Assembly: GCA_014281115.1 (NCBI GenBank)
Contig: JACONQ010000011.1
Span: forward strand, 2,604,001-2,668,000
Direction: 5' to 3'
From: Laburnicola sp. R22_1
Lineage: Eukaryota > Ascomycota > Dothideomycetes > Pleosporales > Didymosphaeriaceae
Length of the DNA: 64,000 nt
Shown here: piece by piece, positions 47,123 to 58,551 of the stretch
How the letters are laid out: every line of letters begins with the position of its first letter
Position numbering within the stretch: position 1 is the first letter of the stretch
Program-made: the position numbers and the translations under genes
The notes under the pieces: generated by a model
What the model was told of the DNA's origin: nothing
Databases searched by the model: none
What the model saw: only the letters and a program-made list of their open reading frames with translations

Positions 47123-47303
47123 TGTCAGATTTAATGGTTGAATGCGATAATACGCCTTAATAGATGATGATGATTGTGTTCGTGTCCACCGTGTTTGGCT
47201 GGTTCTGACTTCTTCGCTAGTGTGCCAAGCCAGGTGGTCCCTGCTTTATTGTACAGATCCAACCTCAACGCGCTTGTTCTATCTAACAGCTGCATATCTG
47301 ACA
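47123..47303 (-). repeat. Copia2 5' LTR
   Basis: 181 bp with TGTCAGAT...ATCTGACA ends. See the partner at 42164. Confidence 0.93.
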
Positions 47304-47823
47304 ACTAGAGGCCCTATAGGAGTCTGCAACACTAAGCAACGCACGCAAGCTAGGCGCTTAGTTAACTCTAGTTTGTAAGCGGATTTAAAGGCATTAGGAA
47401 TCCTCTCCTACCTTAATTATCTAGCTGCTTAATTAGCTTATAAGAGGCGCTAAAAGAATAGCGCATTTAATAGTGCTTATGCGCAAGGAGATAGCTACTC
47501 TATAAAGGGTAAATAAGGCAGCTATAACGCGTAAATAGCGCAAAAAGAAGCATATCTAAAAGCAAGGCACTTTATTAAAGGCAAAGGGAGAGGATATTAT
47601 TGCTTAAAAGGCAGTTAAGCAGCAACTAGAGGGAGAAATACAGCAAGGCAAGGCGCAGTTAGGTGCGAGCCAGCAGGCTTCTGCGCGCTGCAGGCGCTAT
47701 AGGGAGCCTAGGCACAACTCGCGCACGTGTAAGAAGGCTTCTATAGATACTACTTAATTTAGGATAGCTATTATATTAATAGAATATTAATGCGTTGTGA
47801 ATTTATATGCTGCGAAAGGCTTA

Positions 47824-49165
47824 CTATGGCATCAGGCATAAGTAGTGTACATGGTCCGCGCACTGCAGGGGCACTGCCAAGATGATCACGCGATGACTCA
47901 TAGCCTCTCTACTGACAAAAATACATCTAATTACCTATAGTTTTGTACCAAAACACGTGTACCTTTGTCGTCGCTGCCACCCTCGCGTCATCCTCTCCCC
48001 ATCCACACAATGTCAACACCATCAACTCCACCTCGCCATCGATACCTCTCGCGCGACGAGCGTCTACAGGTGCAGACCCTGCACCTAGCAGGTCATACAC
48101 AGACTTTTATTGCCAACTTGTTGGGTTTCTCACGCAGACAAGTTGCCTACGCAATCGCTAGTAACCGCGTCACGCCGAAGAAACGCTCCGGTCGCCCTCG
48201 CAAGCTCACTGATGCCCAAGTTGATGAGCTTGAGGCCTATATCAAATCCTCGCGTACAGCCAGGCAGATGAGCTATCAGGCTCTTGCAGAGGACCTTTGC
48301 GGAGTGGGAAGTCACACAATACGCTATACGGACTGCTCTACGCAGCAGAGGGTACACACGTCGAGTCGCCCGTGCAAAGCCTCCTCTTACTGAGAGAAAT
48401 CGGCAGATTAGAGTCGCGTGGGCGGAGGAGCACCTCTGCTGGAGCTCTGAGCAATGGTGGAGCATCCTCTGGAGTGACGAAACCTGGGTCACTGGCGGCA
48501 GGCACAACAAAGTCTGGGTTACTAGGAGACCTGGAGAGGAGCTTGATGATACCTGTATAGTTGAAAAGGTACGTAGGAAGGCTGGGTGGATGTTCTGGGG
48601 CTGCTTCTCAGGCTCTACAAAGGGTCCTTGCCTGTTCTGGGAGAAGGAGTGGAAGAGTATTAATAAGGAGAGCTACTGTGAGCGCATTGTGCCCATCGTT
48701 GATGGCTGGTTACGTATGAATCCTACTTTAAAATTCATGCAGGATGGGGCGCCAGGGCACTCTGCTGCGTATACTCGCAATGAGCTTCTTGAGAGAGGCA
48801 TCTCTCCCATCTACTGGCCACCCTACTCGCCAGACCTCAACCCAATTGAGGCTGTTTGGAACAAGATGAAGGACTATATACAGCTGAATTACCCTGATCA
48901 AGAAGGTGGGAGACAGCCTACGTATGACGCTCTACGACAGATTGTACGGGAAGCGTGGGACTCAATTACAGTACAGGATCTGAGGGGGCTCATCGACAGT
49001 ATGCCGGCCAGGTGCCAGGCAGTCCTAGACGCCCAAGGCGGTCATACAATGTACTAGAAACTCTATACAAAACAAGACAATACCGGGCTTACGTTATCTG
49101 ACTCCTGCCAAGTTACATCCCTGCAGTGCGCGGACCATGTACACTACTTATGCCTGATGCCATAG
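47824..49165 (+). mobile_element. Tc1/mariner transposon inside P8
   Basis: TIRs of about 48 bp start CTATGGCATCAGGCATAAGT and end with the complement. TA duplications are at 47822-47823 and 49166-49167. It is 1342 bp, close to the standard Tc1 size, with nearly perfect TIRs and little RIP. Confidence 0.95.
47965..49057 (+). pseudogene. Tc1/mariner transposase with one frameshift
   Basis: A likely start is ATG 48010 (MSTPSTPPRHRYLSRDERLQ); an upstream ATG at 47965 is in frame. A paired HTH (HTQTFIANLLGFSRRQVAYA) and basic GRPRKL hook precede the catalytic domain. The first Asp is in WSDETWV, the second in MQDGAPGHSAAY and the Glu in SPDLNPIEAVW, giving D34E. The frame changes once near 48325-48345 (about a 7-base insertion or equivalent). 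There are no in-frame RIP stops, so it is younger than its surroundings or escaped RIP. Confidence 0.9.
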
Positions 49166-49224
49166 TAGAGACTTAGTGGGGTTCGCAGCTCGCTTGTATT
49201 CGCAGCTCGCTTGTAAACACGTTA

Positions 49225-49637
49225 TCATAGGACCGAAGCTGGCCGTTTATTAGGGCCGATACGAAAACACAGTGACGTCAGCCAAATCTATCTGTGGCCG
49301 CCAAGGCACGCTAACCCGACTAGCTTAGGCGACATGGTATGTGCGCAATCACCATGGTTGCTACTCGTGCTTGTAGGGCCTTCACAAGGACCCTTGCAGA
49401 ACCGTACCACTAGAATATTCCTTATATTCTAGATGATACGGCGTCGGATATTAACTCTGGAATATACCGAGATCCGAGGCTTGTTAATCGCCCGGCCAGT
49501 CGACATCGACTCGAGCGTTAAGGGTCAACGGTCGCAGTTCAATTTTCAGCGCATAGCTGTCATTCTGTCTTCAGCCGCAGGATAGAGCCGTTGCGGGACC
49601 CACCGAGATAAAGAGTATCCCTCATGCACTTCTAAGC
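49225..49637. other. Intergenic, unique-looking sequence
   Basis: No gene and no repeat relationship found. Balanced base composition without RIP stops suggests host sequence. It contains a small AT-rich palindrome (CTAGAATATTCCTTATATTCTAG region at 49411-49433). Confidence 0.4.
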
Positions 49638-50198
49638 ATGTCTACTGGAAAGCAGCCTGGGGTAGCGAAACCTAGGGGCGATAGATCTCCAGCCACAGAG
49701 CGGCAATACTATATTGACCCTAAGATTGCACCAGCCTCGCTCAATGCACCGCATAATCTGCTTGTCAAGGATCATGCTAGTCTAAATTTGGTACGTACTA
49801 GTAGGGGTTTCCTCCAACCAGCGAATGAGGTTTATGAGGCTCTGCAGAAACGTGGGCTGCAAAGGAATACTACCAATAGCAAGGAAGTCTCGCTATACTT
49901 CTTTACTAATGGGAAGAAACCCCTACTAGTAGTCTACCTGTTTAAACCTAGTAAGATCCTTGTACAGTACACTAGATTATGCCGCAGTACAAGAGATTAT
50001 GCCGTAGTCAGCGTCACCTTGGACGATTGTCACATTAAAACAACGTACACCTGGACAGTGCTTCTCGACCCGTTTCTTATGCTGGCCGTTCCCTTGGTAC
50101 TGACTCGATCCATCACTCTCCTTGGAGTACAAGAACACGTAGGCCCTGTGCGTTGTCGAATTGGCCACTATGCAAGACTTCTACTTCACTGTTTGTAG
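49638..50198 (+). CDS. Hypothetical 186-residue open frame
   Basis: An uninterrupted frame from ATG 49638 (MSTGKQPGVAKPRGDRSPAT) to TAG, ending about 80 bp before the protease start on the same strand. No family is recognised. The second half is hydrophobic and Leu/Val-rich (VLLDPFLMLAVPLVLT), which could be a membrane segment, and the C-terminus looks unlike a natural one. The DNA contains an inverted repeat (ACTAGTAGGGGTTT at 49797 and its complement at 49917) and a short tandem repeat (GATTATGCCG at about 49976 and 49992). It may be chance openness in an upstream region. Confidence 0.22.
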   Translation: MSTGKQPGVAKPRGDRSPATERQYYIDPKIAPASLNAPHNLLVKDHASLNLVRTSRGFLQPANEVYEALQKRGLQRNTTNSKEVSLYFFTNGKKPLLVVYLFKPSKILVQYTRLCRSTRDYAVVSVTLDDCHIKTTYTWTVLLDPFLMLAVPLVLTRSITLLGVQEHVGPVRCRIGHYARLLLHCL

Positions 50199-50279
50199 AT
50201 TCTAGCAGCCTGCCACTCTTGAATTTCTTATCGTCTCTGTCTTTTATTCTTCTTACACACGTTTCCTGAGCTCATAATC

Positions 50280-52873
50280 ATGAAGCTCTTCACTTTCGTT
50301 CCATTATTTGCGGCTTTGGTTTGCGCGCAAACTGGCCATTCTTCCAACAGCACCTCACACGCAAGTAGCACAAACACTACCGTTCGGATTCCCTTGAAGA
50401 CTACCACTCCCTTGAAGACTACCACTCCCTTGAAGACTGCCACTCCCTTGAACACTACCACCCCCTTGAACACTACCACTCCCTTGAAGACTAGCACTCC
50501 CTTGAAGAGTAGCACTCCAACTACCCCTACCTCAGCCTCCATGGCCACGCCATCGACTGCTGCCCCAAATGTGACCGTCAGCAATGGAGAAACCAGGGTG
50601 GTGGCGGTTGGAGCCATTGTTATCGGGGGCGTAGGTGGCGGTTTCGTTTCAGTCGCTGGCGGAGGAACTTGGCCGGTCGCTGCTGGGACCACCGTACTCA
50701 CCAGACCCGGTAGCCAAGAACCAGAGAAATTGGACGATGGAAACACAAGTGTCCCAACTCAAACTCCGACTCCGACTCCGACTCCGTCATCGTCGTTATC
50801 GTCGTCATCGTCATCGTCATCGACGCCTTCGCCGTCTGCTGTCGACATGATTGTATTCGCCAAGATGAAAGCGCCCAAAGCCGACAGGGAGAAATTCACC
50901 CCAGTTCTAGAACAGTATGCCGTCCCAAAGTCGGTCACCAATGTCACTAGCAAACTGCTTGGGATTATACTATGGAAAGCCCAGCTCACACCAGCCAATG
51001 CTACCAAGGTCAAAGAGAACAGTATAGTACGTTGGATTTTTAAACATCATTATTCTCAATTCTAACCAACACAAAAGGTTGCAGATGTGGTTGCAGATAA
51101 GCCCGTTAGGCTGGATGAAAAATCAGGGAAAGACACTAAACCTGGTGCTCGGGAAATTCGACGCGCACAGCCGTGGCTCTCTCGTTACACTCAACACAGC
51201 AAACGCGATGACGGTATCAAAGTGCAAACGGATGCACGCAACGAGCTGAAGTTTATTTCCCAGCCCAAGGGCAAGGCCCTCAAAGACATGCCGGGCTACG
51301 CGTACAATGAAACAGCGGGGAGAGGTGTCACAGTCTACGTGTACGACAGCGGCGCCAACGTGGATCACCCGGTAAGTCACTCCACTCAGAAGGCTGGTAC
51401 AAAGATGGAATTTCTAAACCTACTTTGACAGGAATATAAGGGCATGCCAGGCTCAAAGAGGTGGATCTTCCTTGATCCCGACGATCAAGTCCAAAATGAT
51501 ATCGAACCGAATGGAGGACATGGTTCTTGCATCATCTCAAAGATTGCCGGCCCCAAGTACGGAGTGGCCAAGAATGCCAACATTGTCGTGGTTAAAAGAC
51601 CGGCACGTTATGGATTTGCGGAGGACATCCATATGCTCGCTGAGGTCGGCAATGACGTTTACGAGAAGAAACTGGAAGGCAAAGCTGTGATCAATATGTC
51701 TATAGCAGGTAACTGCTAACACTCAACGCCGCCTCGAATTGGACTGACATTTGGTACCAGGCCGCTTGGACGCCTCAGATGCCAAAAATGCCGCCTTCCT
51801 GACCGCATACAAAGAACTGCTTCGCAGTGTTGTGAGCCAGGACATAGTCTTCGTGGCTACGACTGGAAATTTCGGCGTAAGTCCACAATCTTCCCCTGGA
51901 CAGCTAAAAGCCTAACATTCTTGGACGCGCTAGGCCTACGTCGATGAAGTTTTCATGTACCCATCCTTATTCGGAATTCAAGACTCGACCCTGAACATAT
52001 TGGTCGCTGGCGCCATAGACGAAAATGGTGCACGTACCTTTTACTCCCAAGGCAAACCAGAAGACGACGTTGTCGCAGCTCCAGGCAATGTTGAGTGCGC
52101 TGGTGCAGTGGGCGTGCAAGATATCAAGCTAGAAGGGACTTCCTTTGCCGCTCCAGCCGTCGCGGGTTTGGCAGCATATCTTCTGTCTCTGGACCAGTAC
52201 AAGAGTCAGATCCGGCGAGGCTCTGTCGCCGGCGACGTCAAGGCTCTCATCAAGAAGTTGGCATACCCACGCGTGAAGGGCTCATATAACGTCATCTGGA
52301 ACGGCATAGACCCGACCGATCAGACCTGTGCTTTCCCTTCTTCAGGGAGACTGGGAAAACGCCAGGCGGGCTGCACACCGTCGTCTTCGATTCCGATATC
52401 GACACCGACAACGGCGCCATCGGCCGTACCTCCTCCTGTACCTTCTTCTGCACCTTCTGTTGCACCTTCTGCTGCACCTCCTACCCAAAAGTGCGGGATC
52501 TGCGGACCCCAGGTGAGTATTTACCAATTAGATTGAAAAGGCTATACTATTTACTAACTTTGGGATCTCTAGAACCGGGAAGAAAACCTTATGGGAGGGC
52601 AGGTTGGCTGCCCCGGCGTAGGCTTAGCTCAGTCGGCTTGCGTAGGCAGTGAAGATTGTCAATGTAAGCTCTCTCCCATCTCCACCTAGAGTCGTTTCAT
52701 GCTAAGAAAGTGCAGCATTTGCGTATGGCAAAGAAGATCGCGGGACCTACACTATACCCGTTTGTAAACTCTACGGCGTTTCTGCTATTAAAGCTGCAGG
52801 CGATCTACCTGCAGACGGATCGTGTCCTTTCAAGTTTTATGATAGAGGATGTACTCTACCTAAGTTGGTTTAA
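50280..52873 (+). CDS. Secreted subtilisin-like serine protease (S8), seven exons
   Basis: Exons: 50280-51026, 51078-51371, 51432-51708, 51761-51876, 51934-52512, 52573-52663 and 52716-52873. All introns are GT-AG and joins keep frame to TAA, giving 753 residues. A signal peptide (MKLFTFVPLFAALVCAQ) is followed by seven LKTTTP-type repeats, a Gly/Val-rich hydrophobic stretch, a TP/Ser linker and an I9-like propeptide (from DMIVFAKMKAPKADREKFTP, about residues 195-249). A Kex2-type KR lies at 291-292. Catalytic residues are Asp339 (YVYDSGANVDHP), His377 (GGHGSC), oxyanion Asn476 (TTGNFG) and Ser548 (EGTSFAAPAVAG). Another KR precedes a Pro/Ser/Ala linker and a Cys-rich C-terminal module (CQSFAYG...CKLYG) that resembles a PAN/apple-type domain. 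It should act outside the cell or at the wall. It is the only complete unmutated gene in the window. Confidence 0.9.
50394..50519 (+). repeat. 18-bp coding minisatellite in the protease gene
   Basis: Seven copies of an 18-bp unit (TTGAAGACTACCACTCCC and variants) encode LKTTTP/LNTTTP/LKTSTP. It is in frame, so copy-number change would lengthen or shorten the N-terminal region without breaking the gene. The Thr/Pro content suggests O-glycosylation. Confidence 0.85.
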
Positions 52874-52919
52874 TTTGAATTACATGTAGTGTCCGTAAGT
52901 AGCCTCTAGAGTTTCCAAC

Positions 52920-53360
52920 AGTCAAATCGGAATGGTTTACTTGCTTGATTTGATTGCCCTAACTAACTCAATCTGTAGTTAGTAACTTGCTTGGTTTGCT
53001 TATCTTACTTGGTAAAAGCTGAGATTTGTGCTCTTATCTACGTTATAAGTTTGAAGTTATTGTGTTTACTGTGTGGCTAATCTCGTGATAATATTTTGGT
53101 GTTGTATTTGGCCTACTAAGGTAAATTCGTGGGCCACCAGGGCCATCCCATCTCAGCTGGGCGTGCACTACCCCCTATTTTGAAGCCTAATTTGACGCCA
53201 AACCTCACCTTTATTTCCTATATAGACGCGTTTTTGGTGTTTTTATTGCTTACTATGGCCAAACGTCGTGTACCCAATACTACTACAAGCAATAAGCGCG
53301 CCAGAGTTGTTCCACGCAGCGTCGTCCCATCTTAGCAAGATACGGCACTGGTTTGACGTT
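52920..53360 (+). mobile_element. Probable hAT 5' remnant
   Basis: 52935-53030 is rich in ACTTGCTTGG/TTTGCTTA words like the hAT-1 subterminal region. 53258 onward begins MAKRRVPNTTTSNKRARVVP, similar in style to the basic starts of hAT-1 and hAT-2, and then runs into stops. No terminal repeat or core domain was found, so this is tentative. Confidence 0.35.
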
Positions 53361-53765
53361 TGTTAAATGCAGGTATATAATAAGGAATGCTCTATACTAG
53401 CATTCTACTCTAGGCGCTTTAGATAACGGGCTGTAGTGTGTGCGCGTAAAGGCACGGCTAAGCCTGCTAATAAGGAATAGCCTTGTAAGCGTTTAGGTTC
53501 TTAAAAGATAGGCTCCTTTAGCTTAATCTTCTTCTATTAGAAGATTTAGCAGGTCTTTTGCTTAAACACTTGTACGCGTAAGATCGCTTTAGGGTCACGA
53601 ATAGTAAAGGCGGCAAACGCATTATAGTAAAGGCTAACAGCTACTATATACGCGATTAGGCAAAGGAAAGAATTATTATTCTAGTATATTTTAAACGTTT
53701 TTCTAGAGGCTTGTTAGCTTATAAGCTTAGAGAAGGAAAACGGATATAGAATTTAGAGTGACAAA

Positions 53766-53792
53766 TAGGTTAGGGTTAGGGTTAGGTTAGGG
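53766..53792 (+). repeat. TTAGGG-like tract
   Basis: GGTTAGGGTTAGGGTTAGGT core, i.e. two or three telomere-type hexamers with flanking variants. Interstitial, about 10 kb from the window end. Confidence 0.6.
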
Positions 53793-53871
53793 TCTTACGT
53801 AAAGCAACCCACCCCCAACCCTAATCCTAACCCGATTTTTTCACGCTAGTATTAGGTTAAGGTTATAGTTA

Positions 53872-54034
53872 GGTCGTATAGACTAGACGTTAAGGTTAGA
53901 GTTAGGTTGTATAGACTAGAGGTTAAGGTTAGAGTTAGGTCGTATAGACTAGAAGTTAAGGTTAGAGTTAGGTCGTACAGACTAGAGGTTATAGTTAGGT
54001 CGCATAGACTAGAGGTTAGAGTTAGAGTTAGGTT
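53872..54034 (+). repeat. 33-bp minisatellite, about five copies
   Basis: The unit is approximately GGTCGTATAGACTAGAGGTT followed by AAGGTTAGAGTTA; later copies have shortened or altered GGTTA parts. Starts at the right arm of the hairpin relative, so it may have grown from it. Confidence 0.75.
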
Positions 54035-57000
54035 ATATAAATAGCTAGACCTAAGGTTAAGGTTAGATTACACTAAAAAGATATTTATTATAGATAATTA
54101 TTATATATAGTTACTTAGGCTCTTAGGCTTAGGTTATATAGATAAGGTTAAGTTAGAATAATTAAAGCTTATAATTATAACAGCTATTAATTATATAAAC
54201 TTATAGGGCGAACGCGCTTCTATAATAAAAGCGTATCTAATACTACGTTATTTAGTAGCTCTAAATCCTTATTTTATATAGTATTCTAAATCTTCTAATC
54301 TCTACTATCTGCCTATCTAATAGATGCTAAGAGCTTAAGTAGATTATTAACCTTATTATAAGGTGCTTTTTTACCGCCTAGATCTAGATCTAAGTAGTTT
54401 ATATATTCTTCTACCTTTTAAGCCTTTAGCGTAATTATATTCTTATGAACTATAACCTGCTAAATTATTTTAGTACAAAACTAGTGCCTTTAATTACTAA
54501 TTAGATTCTTAGCCGTGTTAAACACGCGCTTAATACTAACTCTAGTAATTAGTACTGCTAGAATATTCTTTATAACATAAGCTAGCTAAGGATATATACT
54601 TACGTTTACTTACTACTACTATAGAATAATAAAAGAATTATCTAGAAATATATAAGAAGTACTAAGGTAAGATTCTTTTTCTTAATAGGTTAAGCCGCTT
54701 TGCCTTCTTAAGTTCTTAGATATAAAAACTTAAGCTTAAGGTTGAATAACCGCTTAATTATAATTAAGTTAGAGGATATAGAGGCTAAGGCTTTTAAAAC
54801 TACTCGCTACTCTATAGCATTCTTATATATAAGTTTAGTTCTAGAGTAAATTTTACGTCTTTCTTATAATTATATTAATTAAGGTAGTTAAGAAACTTAA
54901 AGCAATAAACGTGCTTATATTAGAGTTTCTAAGTACTATCCTAGATATAGAATTAGACTAAGGCTATAATAAATATCTATAATAACTATACTTTATAGAC
55001 TATAAGTTTCTAGATTAAGTTAAGAATAGCTATATAGTTAAATAAGAACCTACGCTTTATATCTATCTTTAAGTAATACTTGCTTAATTTTAATTAGCCC
55101 TTTTTAGCTATAGCTTATACTACTGCTAGCTACTCTATATTCTCTTTACTCTCTAGGTCTTTATCTAATTTATCTAATATTTAGTCTAGAACGTTAAAAG
55201 TTAATTATATATAAGCTAAGTATACCATGTCTAAGGCTTATAGTTTTCACTTAAAAGCTAGTTATATCTTTAAACTACCTAAGCATATTAGTAACTAGCT
55301 TAAGATAGTGCTACTCTATAGAAGATAGTTAAAGTTATTTAAGGTTATAGAAGTTAATCTTAGTTATATTACTATTAGTAAAAATGCTATTAGTATTAGC
55401 ATCTAGCTTTAACCTAATTTCTAGATTTAGCTATTTATTAATATATTACTAAAGTTTAACTACATATATATGTATATATTAAATATTAAATTCTATTATA
55501 TTTTAACGTTATAGATAACAAATAATTAGTTCTTTACTAGTAGGTGTTACTATATAGTAATAAAACGCTTATAACGCTATAGTAACGTATTAATTATAAT
55601 ATAGATAGCTTAGAGCTAGTTATTACTTAGTATATAGTAAATATATATAATAAAAGACGTATATACCTTATAAAGGGAGTTTAGAATAAACGTCTATATT
55701 CTAATCTCTTAAATATAGCGCCTTTATATAGTGTCTCTAGCTTTAACCTTAGTAGAAGCTGCTAGCTTAAGATACTATATAATATCTTAAACTATAATGT
55801 TAATAACGTATACTAGATAAAGAATAGAATTTTTTACAGAGCTTTAGTAAATATTCTTCTCTTTTAGCTTAGTTTAAGTAGTGTAAGTAAGCGTAGAATT
55901 ATTACTAGCATTATTATACGTAATAGCTAAAAGCTATTATTTAGTACCTATATCTAAAAGTACCTATAGTACTTCTACTGCTATTAAAGTACCTATATAT
56001 CTTTTATATAATAGAATAAAATTAAGAAGTTACTTTTAAAGTTATTAACTATTATTAATATAGTATTTCTTAATTATAAAAAGCTTAGATAGTTAGCTAT
56101 AGACTACGCGTTTAATATAATTAAGATCTTTATAGTCTTACTAAGGTTATTAGAAAGAAACGCCTTAGGTTTTTAAAACTAGGCCTAGAATATTATTTTA
56201 AACTTATATCAGCTGATTACTAAAGTCTTTAAAGGATAGGAATTAGAGAAAGCGCTAGAATAATAGCCGCTTAATTATCTAAAAAGACTAATTATTATTA
56301 ATTACTACTTATATAAGCTTTTTATTAAAGGCTAGAGTAGAGTAAAATAAAATAGGACTAAGTATAGGTCTATTCTAAGCTCTAGAGAGTTAGGCAGCAG
56401 GCGTTAATAGTTAATTATAAATAAGAATTATAACATCTTTATAAGTCTAGATATTAAGATAGTTTAGAAGATACTTAGTCTTTTTATTTTTTACTATTAG
56501 GTATTAAAGTATAAGGCTATAGTGAAGGCAGAATATATATAGGTAGCTATTTATAGGATCTACAGCCTCGCTAAATTAAGACTATATCTAACTAGAGCAG
56601 CTACTAGAGTTCTAGTAGGGACTACTAGCTTTAAAGTCTTAAGCCTATTTAGTTATACTCTACTAATTATTCTATATAGATAGTATCTTTACTTCTTTTC
56701 TATCTTACTTAGTATATATAGGTAGATATTTAACTAGGTAAAGATTCTTTCTCTTTACACTTTTAAAAACTTAGGGTATAAGAATAAGAAATTAGTAAAA
56801 ATCTTATAGAAGCTTAGCTAGAGAGGTAGCTATAAAGAAACTATAATAAAAAATTATATTAAAATACTAATAATTTAGAAGTAGAGTATATAGAATAAAG
56901 TCTCTCTTCTACTCTTGCTTATCTAAGCTATACCTGCTATATTAATAACGCTAATTATAAGGTATTTAATTTTAGTCTAAATTATAGTTTACTTAAAATT

Positions 57001-58479
57001 TAATACTATATAGTTAGCGTATAGTTATCTAAACCTTATTAGACTATATTACTAGTACTATTAGTATATAGCGTAATTAGCGTTTTAGAATATACTATAA
57101 AACTTAATTATTTATTATAATTACTACTAGCAAACTTTTAATCTCTACTTATTTATTATTATCTAAGAAACCCTTAAAGTCTATAAAGCCCTTAAACTTA
57201 GTCTCTTCTTCTAACTTATCTTTTGTCTTATCTATAGCTGCTAGCGCCTCTTTCTATTATTCTTCTAACTTATACTTATTCTCTTCTTAATTATAAAAGT
57301 TATTAATTTCTAAATATATTATAACTTTCTTTTTATATTTAGTACTATTATTACTAAAAATATACAGTTAGTTACTATATAAAATAACCTTATACTAATT
57401 ACTAAAAAGCTTCTATATAAAGGTAGACTTGCGTTTTCTAGCGTAATTAGGAAATTTATATAATAAAATAATATATTAAACTTACGCCTAGCTTATATCT
57501 ATTATAATAGCTATTTCCTCTAGCGTTAGGCTGTTAATAAACTCCTACTACTTTGCTTTTACTTTCTTACTCTTAAAGAAGATACACTCTAGTTTTACTA
57601 AATTTTCTTTATAGGTATTATATAAAACCTTCTCTAAATTACTATATAACCTATCAATTTGCTAAAGTATATAGCTTTAGGGCGTAGTATTAGAGTTACA
57701 CGGCTTTACTTTAAAAATCTTTGCTAACGCTCTTTAGTAGTATCTTATATTAATCTTATAGTAGTTTTTTTCCTATTTCTTATATATATAATTAAGCTAG
57801 GTCTATAGTTACTTAACTATAGCTTATTAGGAAGAATATATAATAAATATCTATATTAACTTACTACTCTTCTACTAATTATATTGGACTTTTATAAGTT
57901 CCTTTACCTTAGTATTAAGGTATTCTTTCTTCTAATTTATAAGCTTATTAGCAAGCTAATATTTAGTAGTATAGTTAGATGCTTTAGTACTCTTAATAAC
58001 ATTTTCCTCTATATTAAGTAGGGCAAATTAGTCTCTCTAGGTAATAGCGCTAAAGGTATAGCTTAGCAGCCCTTTAAACAGCATCTTTAAATTAGTTAGT
58101 TAACCTTATTAAGAACTAGCTTAGCCATGCTGCGCAAGGATATTATTAACCTTCTACTTCTTATAGGTATAACTCTATATAAGTTAGTATATACTGTTAT
58201 AAATAAACATAATTATTACTTTAGTAAGCTTAACCTACTTATTACGCTTAAAACCTAGTAGGAATATAATATTAGAGTTTAGTAGTAGTCCTGCTAGAAA
58301 GTTAATAGGCTCTTTCTTACTTATAGCTATTATAATAGGTATAATAAAAGTTTATAATAGAGTTAATTAGGGTTAGATACTAGTAGTAGAGTAGATTATT
58401 ATATATATTAATATATAAAGGTAGAGTAGTCTATATACGTCTGCTTAGCTTTACTCTTACCTTTACTATTACTCTTTCT

Positions 58480-58545
58480 ACCTAATTTATATTTACTACC
58501 TAATTTACGTTTACTGCCTAATTTATATTTACTATTTAATTTATC
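58480..58545. repeat. 18-bp tandem repeat, about 3.5 copies
   Basis: CTAATTTATATTTACTAC and near-identical copies. On the minus strand it would encode repeats of KLGSKY/KLGSKR within a short open frame, but no gene context supports translation. Confidence 0.6.
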
Positions 58546-58551
58546 TTTTCT

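Larger units (their letters stand above)
42164..47303 (-). mobile_element. Copia2: full-length Ty1/Copia retrotransposon
   Basis: 181-bp LTRs at 42164-42344 and 47123-47303 start TGTCAGAT and end ATCTGACA. The perfect target duplication ACTAG is at 42159-42163 and 47304-47308. Gag-pol lies on the minus strand. Inserted in the P8 transposase. Confidence 0.96.
41050..47756 (+). pseudogene. P8 transposase, heavily RIPped, split by Copia2
   Basis: Parts 41050-42163 and 47309-47756. The HTH remnant reads ATFNVPKSTL. All three expected catalytic Asp codons read Asn: FNFNKTSFLIG (41453-41485), LNSYKSHNS (41800-41826) and LLQLLNVGCF (41890-41920). The C-terminus has a zinc-knuckle-like CRRYREPRHNSRTCKK (about 47686-47733). 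More than fifteen in-frame stops. It belongs to a pogo lineage different from P2-P7, judged by TIRs and by the knuckle. Confidence 0.83.
40874..49222 (+). mobile_element. P8: old pogo-like transposon carrying Copia2 and a Tc1/mariner
   Basis: TIRs of about 50 bp start ACGTGTTTACAAGCGAGCTG at 40874 and end with the complement at 49222. Each TIR contains ACAAGCGAGCTGCGAA twice. TA duplications are at 40872-40873 and 49223-49224. Net length is about 1.9 kb after removing Copia2 (42164-47308) and the mariner element. Confidence 0.9.
53361..58551. other. AT-rich, gene-free block
   Basis: About 5 kb of extremely A+T-rich sequence dense in TA dinucleotides and stop codons in all frames. No protein motif could be read. 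It fits repeats exhausted by RIP. Embedded features are the TTAGGG-like tract (53766-53792), the hairpin relative (53812-53868), a minisatellite (53872-54034) and an 18-bp repeat (58480-58545). Confidence 0.7.

Noticed and set aside
50394..50519. CRISPR-like regular repeats
   Set aside because: Contiguous 18-bp in-frame coding repeats without spacers, in a eukaryotic gene.
50228..50746. Minus-strand frame with VVFKG-type repeats
   Set aside because: Mirror of the Thr/Pro repeat region of the protease; the sense frame has signal peptide, introns and catalytic residues.
53361..58551. Centromere
   Set aside because: AT-richness alone is not evidence; RIP-exhausted transposons explain it more simply.
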